Shown here one piece after another: positions 33,174 through 43,117 of a stretch of DNA of 64,000 nt (its first letter is position 1; each line of letters begins with the position of its first letter). Where the stretch lies: assembly GCF_001683915.1 (NCBI RefSeq), contig NZ_LXTT01000088.1, forward strand, positions 1-64,000, written 5' to 3'. Made by a program: the position numbers and the translations under genes. The notes beneath the pieces were generated by a model. It had not been told where the DNA came from. It worked only from the letters and a program-made list of their open reading frames with translations, and ran no database searches. The stretch is from Allomuricauda sp. CP2A. Its GTDB lineage: Bacteria; Bacteroidota; Bacteroidia; Flavobacteriales; Flavobacteriaceae.

Positions 33174-34595
33174 TTATTCCATTGCAGCACTTTCCAGTAG
33201 TTCGTTGAGCTGTTCTTTGCTGAACACTTGGGTTCCCTTGATAACGGTGTAAATATTTTGGGTCTGCTCGATATTTTCCAAGGGATTGCCTTCTAAAATG
33301 ACCAAATCCGATACTTTTCCTTCGGAAATGGTTCCATAGACGTTGGATTTATGCAAAAATGTTGCGCCGTTGTAGGCCGAGCTTCGTAAGGCATCCAATG
33401 GGGAGATTCCATTTTCTACCATGGCCTTCAATTCATTGTGCAACGAAATCCCGGGATACACATAGGAGTTGAAGGCTCCACAATCCGAACCTGCCAAAAG
33501 ACCGACATTGGCAGCATTGAGCGATTTGGCCAATTGACCAAAAAAGGTGTTCAATGCCTTTCTGTTCTTTCGTGCATCCTCGGATGACCGCAATGCGCTT
33601 TGAATTCTACCTTCGTAGGTTTTAACAACCCCTTTGCCCATATAGTTTAGATAAGGGTCTTTGGAATGGTCCACTTCGTCCAGGTAGCTCAACGTATTTC
33701 CAATGAAAAGGGTTGGGACCACAAAAACCTCATTCTCCCTCAATTTTTGAAATGTGCTTTGGGCGGTACTGTCCGTATATCCATTCATCAAGGAGGGCAT
33801 GGCATCCCAAAAAGCCATTTCCCCACTTTTCAATTTCTCGGTAACCTCTGCTTCGTTGCTGGCGCAACCCTTCATCACATAATATAAATGCTCAATGGCA
33901 TCCATACCGGCATTTATGGTTTCATCCAAAGTAACGGTAAAGGGCATGTGACCGGAAACGGTAAGTCCCCTTTTTTCGGTTTCCTCGATGGTTTTGAGGT
34001 AAAGTTCCCCGGAAAATCGACTATCATACAGCTTTACGAAATCAACCTTCAGTGCTTGCAGGGAGTCCAATGCCACAGAAATATCCGCTTCATTATCCAC
34101 TACAAGTGACCCGGCCCAGGTAGCATTGGGGCCATCAATTTTTGGGCCTGCGGTGAATATGGTGGGGCCCACCAAACGTTCATTGGCAATCTGTTTTTTC
34201 CATTCCATGACCGAGGTGGTCAAATCACCTCCAGCATCCCTGACGGTTGTAACGCCATTGGCAATAAAGAGTTTTAGAAAATTTTTGTTGTTGGCAATCA
34301 AAGTGTCACCGCCTCGTAGGTGAATGTGGTTGTCCCAAAAGCCGGGAAGGACATATTTTCCGGTAGCATCGATTAAAGAATCAGCTTTATATATGTTCTC
34401 CGAATCTGATGCCAGCAATGCTTTGATTTCACCATTGGTGATATAAATATTTTTTACCGTAACTTCTCCAGATTCCAGGTCAATTACATTGGCATTTAGA
34501 ATAGCCAAATCCACAACTTCAGTTTTTTTGTCCTGACAAGCTGCCAAGACCAATACGGTCAATAGAAATAGCAATGTGTTTTTGGGGTTCTTCAC
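33174..34595 (-). CDS. Amidohydrolase family lipoprotein
   Basis: The 473-residue protein starts with GTG at 34595; no in-frame ATG lies upstream before a stop codon. The signal KNPKNTLLFLLTVLVLAAC ends in a lipobox. The metal-dependent hydrolase pattern is clear: the HxH motif in WDNHIHLRGGD, later His in VSGHMPF and IEHLYY, and an Asp in GSDCGAFNSYVYPG. It is a secreted imidazolonepropionase/dipeptidase-like amidohydrolase; the substrate is unknown. It stands alone between the BNR gene and the divergent ThuA gene. Confidence 0.88.
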   Translation of the reverse strand: MKNPKNTLLFLLTVLVLAACQDKKTEVVDLAILNANVIDLESGEVTVKNIYITNGEIKALLASDSENIYKADSLIDATGKYVLPGFWDNHIHLRGGDTLIANNKNFLKLFIANGVTTVRDAGGDLTTSVMEWKKQIANERLVGPTIFTAGPKIDGPNATWAGSLVVDNEADISVALDSLQALKVDFVKLYDSRFSGELYLKTIEETEKRGLTVSGHMPFTVTLDETINAGMDAIEHLYYVMKGCASNEAEVTEKLKSGEMAFWDAMPSLMNGYTDSTAQSTFQKLRENEVFVVPTLFIGNTLSYLDEVDHSKDPYLNYMGKGVVKTYEGRIQSALRSSEDARKNRKALNTFFGQLAKSLNAANVGLLAGSDCGAFNSYVYPGISLHNELKAMVENGISPLDALRSSAYNGATFLHKSNVYGTISEGKVSDLVILEGNPLENIEQTQNIYTVIKGTQVFSKEQLNELLESAAME

Positions 34596-34855
34596 CTTCG
34601 GTTCTGGTATTTTGGTTTACGCTTATAAAGCTACGATTTCCTGTATTCTTTTGGGGAGGTTTTCCTCTCATTTGGTGGGAACGGCCAATACAGTTCCCCT
34701 TACGCAAGCCCGTATATCCTAAAATTTTCATAAAAAGCTGTTTTGAATATATCATCAAAAGGTGTAAATGTTAAATACTGGGGCAAGATTTAAAAAATGA
34801 ATTTGGCGCAGTGATTCAGTTATGTGTATTTTTAACAGCACTTAAATTAGCTTTA

Positions 34856-37800
34856 ATGAAAAATTTATTGGTATTGACCGCTGTGGCACTTGTATTGGGC
34901 CTTACAAGCTGCAGTAAAAAGAGAAATGGCCCACCAAAAGTGTTGGTCTTTTCAAAAACTGCGGGCTATGTACACGCCTCAATTCCCGCAGGGGCGGAAG
35001 CCATTCAAAAGTTAGGTTCTGCAAACGGTTTTGAGGTGGATACCACTGCCAATGCCGAACGCTTTACAGATGATCAGCTGAAAAATTATTCAGCGATTGT
35101 TTTTTTAAGCACTACCGGAAATGTGTTGGACTACAGGCAAGAAGCAGCTTTTGAGCGCTATATTCAATCAGGTGGCGGATTTGTTGGAATCCATGCGGCC
35201 ACCGATACCGAATATGACTGGAGTTGGTACAACAAATTGGTGGGAGCACAATTCCTGAGTCATCCCAGAGGAACCCCAGAAGCAGATTTTATCATTAAGG
35301 ATAAAAATCACCCGTCCACCGAATTTTTTACAGACAGCATTTGGCACCGAACCGATGAACTGTACAACTTTAAAAACTTAAATGATGATGTAAACGTTTT
35401 GGTCACAGTGGATGAGTCTACCTATGAGGGTGGTGAGAACGGCGACCACCATCCGATGGCCTGGTACCATGATTTTGATGGGGGAAGGGCCTTTTACACA
35501 GCCGGCGGACATACCGATGAGAGTTTTTCAGAAGATTTGTTCTTAAAACATCTTTTGGGAGGAATCAACTATGCCATTGGTGAAAATTTGGAATTGGATT
35601 ATACCAAGGCCAAATCCCAGACACCACCTGAGGCCGATCGCTTTAGCAAGGTTGTTCTGTCCAAAGGGCAATTTTTTGAGCCTACGGAAATGACCGTTCT
35701 GCCAAACAATGATGTGCTGATTGCCCAGCGCAGGGGTGAAATACTGTTATTTTCCGATGCGAACCAAGAGCTCTCCCAAGTAGCCTTTTTGGATGTGTAT
35801 TATAAAGCCTTGGATGCTCCGGGAGTAAATGCCGAAGAAGGAGTGATGGGATTGCAAAAAGATCCAAATTATGCAGAGAACCATTGGATTTACGTTTATT
35901 ATTCCCCCACTGGGGATGACTGGATAAACCGACTTTCACGTTTTAAGTATATAGATGGCAATTTTGACTTGGATTCTGAGCAAATTATCCTAGAGGTGGA
36001 CAGCCAAAGGGAAATTTGCTGCCATACTGGAGGATCTATTGCCTTTGGACCCGATAACCTTCTGTATCTATCCACAGGGGATAATTCCACACCCTTTAAC
36101 GAACGTGGTGTAAAATATGTGAACAACGGGTACGCTCCCTTAAATGATTTACCGGGAAAAGAACAGTATGATGCGAGACGTTCTTCTGGAAACACCAATG
36201 ACCTTCGAGGTAAAATACTTAGAATCAAGGTTAACGAAGACGGAAGCTATGATATTCCCGAAGGGAATCTTTTTCCTGAGGGTACTGAAAAAACTCGACC
36301 AGAAATATACACCATGGGGCATCGTAACCCATACAGGATCTCTGTGGATGTAAAACGGGGCTACCTGTATTGGGGTGATATTGGACCAGATGCCCGTGTG
36401 GACAGTCTTGGAACCCGTGGTCCTCGTGGATATGATGAAATGAACCAAGCCCGTGGCCCAGGAAATTATGGTTGGCCCATGTTTATCGGAGACAATTTTG
36501 CGTATAGAAAATACGACTATGCAACGGGTGAATCAGGTAGGGTTTTTAATCCAGAAAAACCCATAAACGACTCCAAGAACAACACCGGATTAAGTGAGTT
36601 GCCACCTGCCAAACCTGCCTATGCGTATTATCACTATGGAGAGAGTCAAGAATTTCCAGAATTTGGTACTGGAGGAAGAAATGCAATGGCAGGGCCTACC
36701 TATTGGTCAGATTTGTACCCCAATGGCGGTGGATTACCGGCCTATTATGACGGGAAGGTGATCATCTATGATTGGATGAGGAACTGGATGAAAGCCGTAC
36801 ATCTTTTTGAAGACGGCTCCATAAACAAAACAGAACCTTTTGCCTCCGATATTGAATTGAGCAACTTGATTGATATGGAAATGGGTCCCGATGGGCGGGT
36901 TTACCTATTGGAATACGGGAGTGGCTGGTTCTCTGCAAACCCGGACAGTGGATTGGGTTATATTGAATTCAATGGAGGTAACCGTCCTCCTGTCATAGAT
37001 AGTTTTGTGGTAAACAATGACTCTGGCTCCCTTCCACTCTCGGTTACGGCAACAGTTGAAGCCCATGATAGGGAAGGTGATGACATGACCTATGTTTGGG
37101 ATTTGGGCGATGGCACAACCCAAGAAACCACCGAACCAACGTTGACCTACACCTACAGCGAGGCCGGTTCTTATAAATTGAATGTGACCGCTAAGGATTC
37201 AGATGGTGAAGAAGCTTCAAGTATGGACCAAACCATTGTTGCTGGTAACGAACGTCCAGTCGTAACAATAGATTTGGAACAGGCAAACACATCATTTTAC
37301 GTACCTGGACAGCCCATTAACTATAAAGTTTCGGTTTCTGATGCGGATAGTGAGGTTGATGAGGCCAATGTTTATGTATCGGTTGAATACCGTTCTGGGA
37401 TGGACGAGGTGGATATGAATTTGGGCCATCAACAAGTATCTGGCGCTGTTATGGGTAAAGCACTCACTCTGAGCTTGGATTGTAAATCTTGCCACAAAGA
37501 AAAAGAAGCCTCCATTGGACCCAATTATCTTGAGGTTTCCGAAAAGTATAAGGCCCAACGTGGCGCCACCAATTATTTAATGGCAAAAATCATTGGAGGA
37601 GGCTCTGGTGTTTGGGGAGAGGTTGTAATGCCTGCCCATCCTAATGTATCCCAATTGGAGGCCAGACAAATTGCACAGTATATTCAGTCATTGACGGGAG
37701 ATGGGAACAAAAAACCATCACTTCCGCTGATAGGTACGGTTACGCCGGAGGCCAAGGAAAATGGAGAGGTATTTTTATTGACGGCAAGTTATACGGATCA

Positions 37801-38242
37801 AGGAACTGAAGCGGCCTTACCGCTAACAGGTTCAGAAACTGTTGTTTTGGCAAGCAATACCATGAGTTTCCCAGAGGGTACGCCAACGGAAGGTATGCAG
37901 TCCATTGCTTTTGGTGGAAGACAACTACAATTGTTGAATGCCACCAATGGATGGTTGAAAATTGAAGATGTGGATTTGTCCGGGGTGAGCACTTTAACCG
38001 CGGTCATTGGTTGGCAAGCTCCGCCCACTATACCCTATATCATGGAACTTCGTTCAGGAGCTCCAGATGGAAAAGTCTTGGGTACCGGAAAAATGAACCC
38101 AAGTGGTCTTTCTGGTCAAGGTGGAACCATTCCAATATCTATAGAAAAAACCGAAGGCGTTCAGAAAGAGCTGTACCTGACCTACAAAGCAGAAGGCGAA
38201 GAGCCAAGTACATTTGCCTTGACACAGGTTCGGTTTAACTGA
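34856..38242 (+). CDS. ThuA / PQQ-type sugar dehydrogenase / PKD / cytochrome c fusion lipoprotein
   Basis: From the Met at 34856 this is a 1128-residue lipoprotein (lipobox LTSC); an upstream Met at 34811 is not followed by a signal peptide. Domain order: ThuA-like (about 22-250, KVLVFSKTAGYVH), glucose/sorbosone dehydrogenase propeller (about 265-700, with GHRNPYRIS), PKD (about 710-800), c-type cytochrome (heme motif CKSCH at residues 876-880) and a C-terminal CBM6-like beta-sandwich (about 955-1128). It probably oxidises a sugar in the periplasm or at the surface and passes electrons to its own heme. A strong bidirectional terminator follows. Confidence 0.9.
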   Translation: MKNLLVLTAVALVLGLTSCSKKRNGPPKVLVFSKTAGYVHASIPAGAEAIQKLGSANGFEVDTTANAERFTDDQLKNYSAIVFLSTTGNVLDYRQEAAFERYIQSGGGFVGIHAATDTEYDWSWYNKLVGAQFLSHPRGTPEADFIIKDKNHPSTEFFTDSIWHRTDELYNFKNLNDDVNVLVTVDESTYEGGENGDHHPMAWYHDFDGGRAFYTAGGHTDESFSEDLFLKHLLGGINYAIGENLELDYTKAKSQTPPEADRFSKVVLSKGQFFEPTEMTVLPNNDVLIAQRRGEILLFSDANQELSQVAFLDVYYKALDAPGVNAEEGVMGLQKDPNYAENHWIYVYYSPTGDDWINRLSRFKYIDGNFDLDSEQIILEVDSQREICCHTGGSIAFGPDNLLYLSTGDNSTPFNERGVKYVNNGYAPLNDLPGKEQYDARRSSGNTNDLRGKILRIKVNEDGSYDIPEGNLFPEGTEKTRPEIYTMGHRNPYRISVDVKRGYLYWGDIGPDARVDSLGTRGPRGYDEMNQARGPGNYGWPMFIGDNFAYRKYDYATGESGRVFNPEKPINDSKNNTGLSELPPAKPAYAYYHYGESQEFPEFGTGGRNAMAGPTYWSDLYPNGGGLPAYYDGKVIIYDWMRNWMKAVHLFEDGSINKTEPFASDIELSNLIDMEMGPDGRVYLLEYGSGWFSANPDSGLGYIEFNGGNRPPVIDSFVVNNDSGSLPLSVTATVEAHDREGDDMTYVWDLGDGTTQETTEPTLTYTYSEAGSYKLNVTAKDSDGEEASSMDQTIVAGNERPVVTIDLEQANTSFYVPGQPINYKVSVSDADSEVDEANVYVSVEYRSGMDEVDMNLGHQQVSGAVMGKALTLSLDCKSCHKEKEASIGPNYLEVSEKYKAQRGATNYLMAKIIGGGSGVWGEVVMPAHPNVSQLEARQIAQYIQSLTGDGNKKPSLPLIGTVTPEAKENGEVFLLTASYTDQGTEAALPLTGSETVVLASNTMSFPEGTPTEGMQSIAFGGRQLQLLNATNGWLKIEDVDLSGVSTLTAVIGWQAPPTIPYIMELRSGAPDGKVLGTGKMNPSGLSGQGGTIPISIEKTEGVQKELYLTYKAEGEEPSTFALTQVRFN

Positions 38243-38263
38243 TTAATTAAATGACAACCAACC

Positions 38264-38295
38264 AAAAAAAGGGCCCGTTAATGCGGGCCCTTTTT
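38264..38295. terminator. Bidirectional intrinsic terminator
   Basis: GGGCCCG (38271-38277) and CGGGCCC (38284-38290) form a GC-rich stem with a 6-base loop, preceded by seven As and followed by five Ts. It separates the fusion gene from the convergent M1 peptidase gene. Confidence 0.88.
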
Positions 38296-38333
38296 ATTTC
38301 GCTGAAGTGTTATTTTATTCAGGGTTTTGAAGG

Positions 38334-39947
38334 CTATTGTTTTTCGGTTTCAATGTAGAAATTCTCGTCAAAAACCATGTTGGCCCCGTTTAGCTTTTCA
38401 GTTTTCCATTCCGAATTGGGAAAAAGCCAGTGTTCCTTACCTTCCACAAATACACGAATGGGCATATCAAAATCCGCAACAACATCCACATAACGATAGG
38501 TAATGGAGTCACCTTCCACTTTATATTCCAATTTGGGAATCATGGTGGTCCGTAAAAATTGATTGAAGAAAGCCGTGAGGTCCTTTCCTGTTTTTTCACT
38601 GAGATAATCCTCTATTTGCTTTGTGGTCACGGTTTGATGGTAGAAATCGGCATTTAATCCCCTTAGGATTTTTCGCCAAAGGTCATCATCCTCAATAAGT
38701 TGACGTAAGGTGTGCAGCATATTGGCGCCTTTGTAGTACATATCCCCAGAACCACTGGTATTGACATCATACGGGCCAATAATGGGAATATCGTTCTGTA
38801 TATTGGCTTTGGTACCGACCACATATTCGGAAGAGGCTTTTGTTCCAAAATGGTAATCCAAATACAGGTTTTCGGAATAGGCGGTAAATCCTTCATGAAT
38901 CCACATGTCTGCAATATCCTTGTAGGTGATGTTGTTAGCAAACCACTCATGGCCCGCCTCATGGATGATGATAAAATCAAACTCAAGTCCCCAACCAGAA
39001 CCAGATAGATCTCGACCCAAATACCCATTGGCGTATTGGTTTCCATAGGTGACCGAGCTCTGGTGCTCCATACCCAAATAGGGAACTTCCACCAATTTAA
39101 ACCCATCTTCATAAAAAGGGTAGGGGCCAAACCAATATTCAAAGGCCTGAAGCATCATGGGCACCTGCACGAATTGTTTCTTGGCTTTCTCCAAATTTTC
39201 GGGAAGTACGTAATAGTCCAAATCCAACGTGCCTTTTTCACCTTCATATTTTTCACCAAAATGAACATAGTTTCCAATGTTTACGTTGACCCCATAATTA
39301 TTGATGGGATTGGCAACAAACCAGTGATAGGTTTTGAAGTCCCCATCCTCAGTAACACCTTCCAGTTTTCCATTGGAAACATCCATCAAATCTTTGGGAA
39401 CCGTTACATTGATGCGCATACTGTCCACCTCATCGTACATGTGGTCCTTGTTGGGCCACCAAACACTGGCACCCAATCCTTGGCAGGATGTGGCCACAAA
39501 CGGATTGCCTTCCGAATCTTTTTTCCATGAGAAACCGCCATCCCATGGTGCCCGTACCGCTTTTCTAGGATTTCCGGAATACTGAATCTTGATTTCATTG
39601 AATTCCCCCGGCACCTGTTTTTTCTTTAGTTTGATAAAATGGGCAGCCCCTTCTGAGGTAAATTTCAATTTTTTGCCATCTTGGGTGATAGATGCTATCT
39701 GCATGGGCTCTTGCAGGTCGATTTGAAGCACATCTGAGGCCTCTAGGACTTTATATCTAACCACATTGTGCCCAGAAATAAACTCTTTCTCTGGTTCCAC
39801 TTTCACATGCAGGTCGTAATAGTTCAAGTCCCACCATTCCCGTTCTGGGGTTATACTGCCCCTCAAGCTGTCTTGACGGGTAAAATTTTGGGCATTGGCA
39901 GTCAATATGCCCACTATAAATGATGCTGTAATAAGAAATTGTTTCAT
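38334..39947 (-). CDS. M1 family aminopeptidase
   Basis: The 537-residue secreted protein (signal ending ANAQ) has the gluzincin signature HEAGH (329-333) with the second metal ligand Glu352, spaced 19 residues after the second His as in M1 enzymes, and an exopeptidase-type motif GMEHQ in YLGMEHQSSVTYGN. It lacks the long C-terminal helical domain of larger M1 peptidases, so it belongs to the short bacterial group. It would release N-terminal residues from peptides outside the cytoplasm. It follows the M28 peptidase gene by 50 bases, suggesting an operon. Confidence 0.93.
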   Translation of the reverse strand: MKQFLITASFIVGILTANAQNFTRQDSLRGSITPEREWWDLNYYDLHVKVEPEKEFISGHNVVRYKVLEASDVLQIDLQEPMQIASITQDGKKLKFTSEGAAHFIKLKKKQVPGEFNEIKIQYSGNPRKAVRAPWDGGFSWKKDSEGNPFVATSCQGLGASVWWPNKDHMYDEVDSMRINVTVPKDLMDVSNGKLEGVTEDGDFKTYHWFVANPINNYGVNVNIGNYVHFGEKYEGEKGTLDLDYYVLPENLEKAKKQFVQVPMMLQAFEYWFGPYPFYEDGFKLVEVPYLGMEHQSSVTYGNQYANGYLGRDLSGSGWGLEFDFIIIHEAGHEWFANNITYKDIADMWIHEGFTAYSENLYLDYHFGTKASSEYVVGTKANIQNDIPIIGPYDVNTSGSGDMYYKGANMLHTLRQLIEDDDLWRKILRGLNADFYHQTVTTKQIEDYLSEKTGKDLTAFFNQFLRTTMIPKLEYKVEGDSITYRYVDVVADFDMPIRVFVEGKEHWLFPNSEWKTEKLNGANMVFDENFYIETEKQ

Positions 39948-39997
39948 GTAGTATTAATAATGATGTTCATTTTTGATTGAATGATGATTGGCATTTT

Positions 39998-41332
39998 CTA
40001 TCTAAAAACTTTGTTCGGGAAAACCACAGGACTCTCATGGCCGTCCTTGCCAACAGCCGCTACCCCAAAGAAAAAATTATCAATGACAATACCTTTTAAG
40101 GTATGTTCGGTCACATCGCCAACATATCTGAAATTGTCCCAAGTAGGTGAAGTGGTGTCCCGCCAGTAAATTTTATATCCTTCAGCACCATCCACTTTGC
40201 TCCATCTAAGCTTGGCGTTGGGTTCCACAACACCCCCTATTTCCACAGTTTCTGGGGCAGGGGGAGCCCAAGCTATGGAGGCCAGGTTAATGGCATTCAC
40301 CGAAGTCAGTTTTTTGGCATATTCAAAGTTTACATGCTCCAAAACATCACCATACGCAATGCCATCCTCCACTCGAATGTCCTGATGCTGTTGGGTGTAG
40401 TTTTCATGGGCCTCCATGATTCGGATGCCGGCAAAACCTGCATCATTGAACGGTCTGTGGTGCCCTCCCCGGCCAAATCGGTCCAAACGGTAAATGAGCA
40501 TGGGATTCATTTCGGGCATATAGGTTTTTGTGGTTTTGTAAACATATCGCGCCAATTGACGGGAGATGCCATCCACTTCACCACCGTAAAAGCGTCTTGC
40601 ATTCCGTTCTTCCTCGGTTTCGGTTGGGGGAACAGGTTCAGAAAAAATTCGGAAATCACGGTTACTGACAACGCCATCCACCCCGGTGATGTTGCCTATC
40701 ATATCGTTATTGAGAATCCCAACAATATCCCAATTGTTTTCCTTGGCATAAGCGGCCAATCCCTTACCACCGTAAAGCCCTTGTTCTTCTCCGGAAAGCC
40801 CAACAAAGATAATGCTGCTTTCAAAATCGTATTTGGATAATACTCGTGCAGCTTCGATGGTTCCTGCCATTCCACTGGCATTGTCATTGGCCCCGGGTGA
40901 ATCTGAAGTATAGTTTGTGGGGTCGCTCACCCTGGAATCAATATCCCCACTCATAATAATAAACCGATTGGGGTATTTGGTGCCACGCTTAATGGCCACC
41001 ACATTCACCACCCAAACATCCTTCACGATTCGGGCATTGTCACCTTTTTTGATCAAATCCTTTTGATAAAAAACCTCCAAGCAATCATTGCAGGCTGTGG
41101 AGATATTTTCAAACTCAGATTTTATCCAACGACGGGCCGCTCCAATTCCACGAGTTTGTGAAACGGTATCACTCAAAGTGTGCCTCGTACCAAAATTGGC
41201 CAGTTTGGTCACATCTTTTTCAATGCGCTCCGCAGATACGGAGTTGATGATATCGTACAAACGTGTATCCGTTTGTGCCTGGAGCACGGGAATGCTCGAA
41301 AGTACAAATAGCAGTATGTGAAATTTCTTCAT
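39998..41332 (-). CDS. M28 family metallopeptidase with C-terminal fibronectin-like domain
   Basis: The 444-residue protein has a signal peptide (ending LQAQ) and the M28 di-zinc pattern: SGDIDSR, GANDNASGMAG (Asp ligand), GLSGEEQGLYGG (catalytic Glu pair) and NNDMIGN. Residues about 350-440 form a fibronectin type III-like module (RWSKVDGAEGYKIYWRD). It is a secreted aminopeptidase. It begins 9 bases after the VOC gene and precedes the M1 peptidase gene. Confidence 0.93.
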   Translation of the reverse strand: MKKFHILLFVLSSIPVLQAQTDTRLYDIINSVSAERIEKDVTKLANFGTRHTLSDTVSQTRGIGAARRWIKSEFENISTACNDCLEVFYQKDLIKKGDNARIVKDVWVVNVVAIKRGTKYPNRFIIMSGDIDSRVSDPTNYTSDSPGANDNASGMAGTIEAARVLSKYDFESSIIFVGLSGEEQGLYGGKGLAAYAKENNWDIVGILNNDMIGNITGVDGVVSNRDFRIFSEPVPPTETEEERNARRFYGGEVDGISRQLARYVYKTTKTYMPEMNPMLIYRLDRFGRGGHHRPFNDAGFAGIRIMEAHENYTQQHQDIRVEDGIAYGDVLEHVNFEYAKKLTSVNAINLASIAWAPPAPETVEIGGVVEPNAKLRWSKVDGAEGYKIYWRDTTSPTWDNFRYVGDVTEHTLKGIVIDNFFFGVAAVGKDGHESPVVFPNKVFR

Positions 41333-41341
41333 GGGTACGGT

Positions 41342-41845
41342 TTAGTTTCCGATGAGTTCAATGAACAACCCATCGGGATCTTGGATTAGAATAAAAGTTT
41401 TTCCGTTGGGCAATTGCAAGGGAGTATCCCCCAAGGTTTTAATGTTGTTATCCTTGATGCGTTGCCATACACCCTCCGTTGATTTAAGGTAAATAGTTAT
41501 GTATCGAAGGCCATTTTTGTCTTGTATGACGTTTCCGGCATCGACCTTTGGATTGCCAAAGGATGCCAATTTGAATTCTGTGGAATGCGGGTCATCAACA
41601 AGTTTTAGGATTTTCACATCATAGGGCGCACCTCCGGTCAAACCAGATTTTTTACCGAAAGATTCATCAATACTGAAACCTCCAGTTTCAACCATACCAA
41701 TAATGTTGGTGTAAAAATCGTAAGAGGTGTCCATGTCCGATGCGATCATGGCAATGGAAATGGAAGGGTTTTCAACTTCGTTTTGGGCCTGACAAAGACT
41801 TAATGCCAGTACCATAAAAATCGGGGTTAGGAAAAGACGTTTCAT
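41342..41845 (-). CDS. Secreted VOC/glyoxalase-fold protein
   Basis: From the Met at 41845 the 167-residue protein starts with a signal peptide (MKRLFLTPIFMVLALSL, ending CQAQ); an upstream Met at 41875 adds ten non-hydrophobic residues. The mature part has the paired beta-alpha-beta-beta-beta modules of the vicinal oxygen chelate fold: ISIAMIASDMDTSYDFYTNI and the closing LIQDPDGLFIELIG. Such proteins are metal-dependent lyases or dioxygenases; export is unusual for the family. It is placed in the peptidase cluster. Confidence 0.8.
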   Translation of the reverse strand: MKRLFLTPIFMVLALSLCQAQNEVENPSISIAMIASDMDTSYDFYTNIIGMVETGGFSIDESFGKKSGLTGGAPYDVKILKLVDDPHSTEFKLASFGNPKVDAGNVIQDKNGLRYITIYLKSTEGVWQRIKDNNIKTLGDTPLQLPNGKTFILIQDPDGLFIELIGN

Positions 41846-41932
41846 TTTGTTGCGGTTTGAATAGTTATAGCGCATGAAAGTAGCAAAAAAGGGCCAAAGT
41901 AAAAACCCAATAGGCCTAATTGGGAATTACGT

Positions 41933-43117
41933 TCAATCAATAAAGGTCACCTTCACAATTTTGCCTTTTTCTACTTCGTAGATGGCCACGGCACTGATTT
42001 TTGAACCATTGACCGTAACGTATTCTTCATCAATTACCTTATTGCCAATGACAATCCTATTTTTGATTTCACAATATAAATCCGGAGTGCTTTTGAAAAA
42101 AGTTCTGTAGTGCTCCCTCATTTTTGCTTGACCTTCCAAAAAGAGGTTGTTGGGGTAATGGTAGAGTTTGATATTTTCTGAATAGGTTGCCATAAATGCT
42201 TCAATATCCCGTGCATTGTAGGCTTCAAGCTGTTTTTGAACAATGGTCCTTGGTGATTCCTCGGCCACAAAAGCCAACCGGGTTTTGGAGGTATTGATGG
42301 CGATTCGGGTAATATTGTTGATTTCTTCTTGCTCAAAACGGATAACGGGATCCCACGCAACCTCAGTCCGTATGTCATAGGTTAGAATGGATTTCCCAGA
42401 GCCCGTTACCAGCGTGTTCTTGTCCAACCAACAGACATCCTCTTCATTTTTATAGGTGTCCGTAATTTTTTTGGTAGCTCCTGACATAGGATTCAAGGAT
42501 TTAATTTCCCAAGTTTTGTTTTCCTTGCTGATATAACTAACCAGATCTGTTCCCGGAATTTTGTGCAGTGACCTTCCCACATTCCTTTGTGAAGTGGTAT
42601 TGGTGTTATCCTTAAGGTTGATCACCACCAAATCCATCCGATTTTCTCTCAAGACCGTGGCAACCAAAACATGATCGTTGTACCAAACGTGGTATCCTAT
42701 TTTAAGATCTGAGATTGGAGTGGACTTTCCCGTTTTCAAATCATATTCGTATAAGCGTTGCAGTCCGTCCAAATCCAATCGAATGGCCGATATGGCATTC
42801 TTTCCCGGAATTTTAAGCGGTGAATATTCGCTTCCAATAGGGGTATTGGTCACCCATGACGTGGTACTGCCTTCATTGATGTTGAGGCGTAGAACATCGG
42901 TTTGGTCTTCCCTTGTAGAGGAAAATAACACGGTATCGTCGTCCAAAAATGAAGGCTGGTTGTCATACCCTTCGTTATTTGAGATATTTTTTGGATTGGA
43001 CAAAACTGGATTTCCACTGTTCAGGCCAAGGTCAAAAAGATAGACCTCGGTATTTGCCTGCCCACTCATATGGAATACGGTGAAGAGGCACAACAGTGTA
43101 ATTAATTTGGATGTCAT
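41933..43117 (-). CDS. Secreted beta-propeller protein with SnoaL-like C-terminal domain
   Basis: The 394-residue protein has a signal peptide ending MSGQ (about residue 20). Residues about 25-270 read as a WD40-like/PD40 beta-propeller (QPSFLDDDTVLFSSTREDQT, KIPGKNAISAIRLDLDG). Residues about 275-394 are a SnoaL/NTF2-like domain (IVQKQLEAYNARDIEAFMAT, then SAVAIYEVEKGKIVKVTFID). Its ATG overlaps the stop of the trehalose gene (ATGA), so translation is coupled. The combination of domains suggests a surface sensor or binding protein, but its ligand is unknown. Confidence 0.8.
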   Translation of the reverse strand: MTSKLITLLCLFTVFHMSGQANTEVYLFDLGLNSGNPVLSNPKNISNNEGYDNQPSFLDDDTVLFSSTREDQTDVLRLNINEGSTTSWVTNTPIGSEYSPLKIPGKNAISAIRLDLDGLQRLYEYDLKTGKSTPISDLKIGYHVWYNDHVLVATVLRENRMDLVVINLKDNTNTTSQRNVGRSLHKIPGTDLVSYISKENKTWEIKSLNPMSGATKKITDTYKNEEDVCWLDKNTLVTGSGKSILTYDIRTEVAWDPVIRFEQEEINNITRIAINTSKTRLAFVAEESPRTIVQKQLEAYNARDIEAFMATYSENIKLYHYPNNLFLEGQAKMREHYRTFFKSTPDLYCEIKNRIVIGNKVIDEEYVTVNGSKISAVAIYEVEKGKIVKVTFID

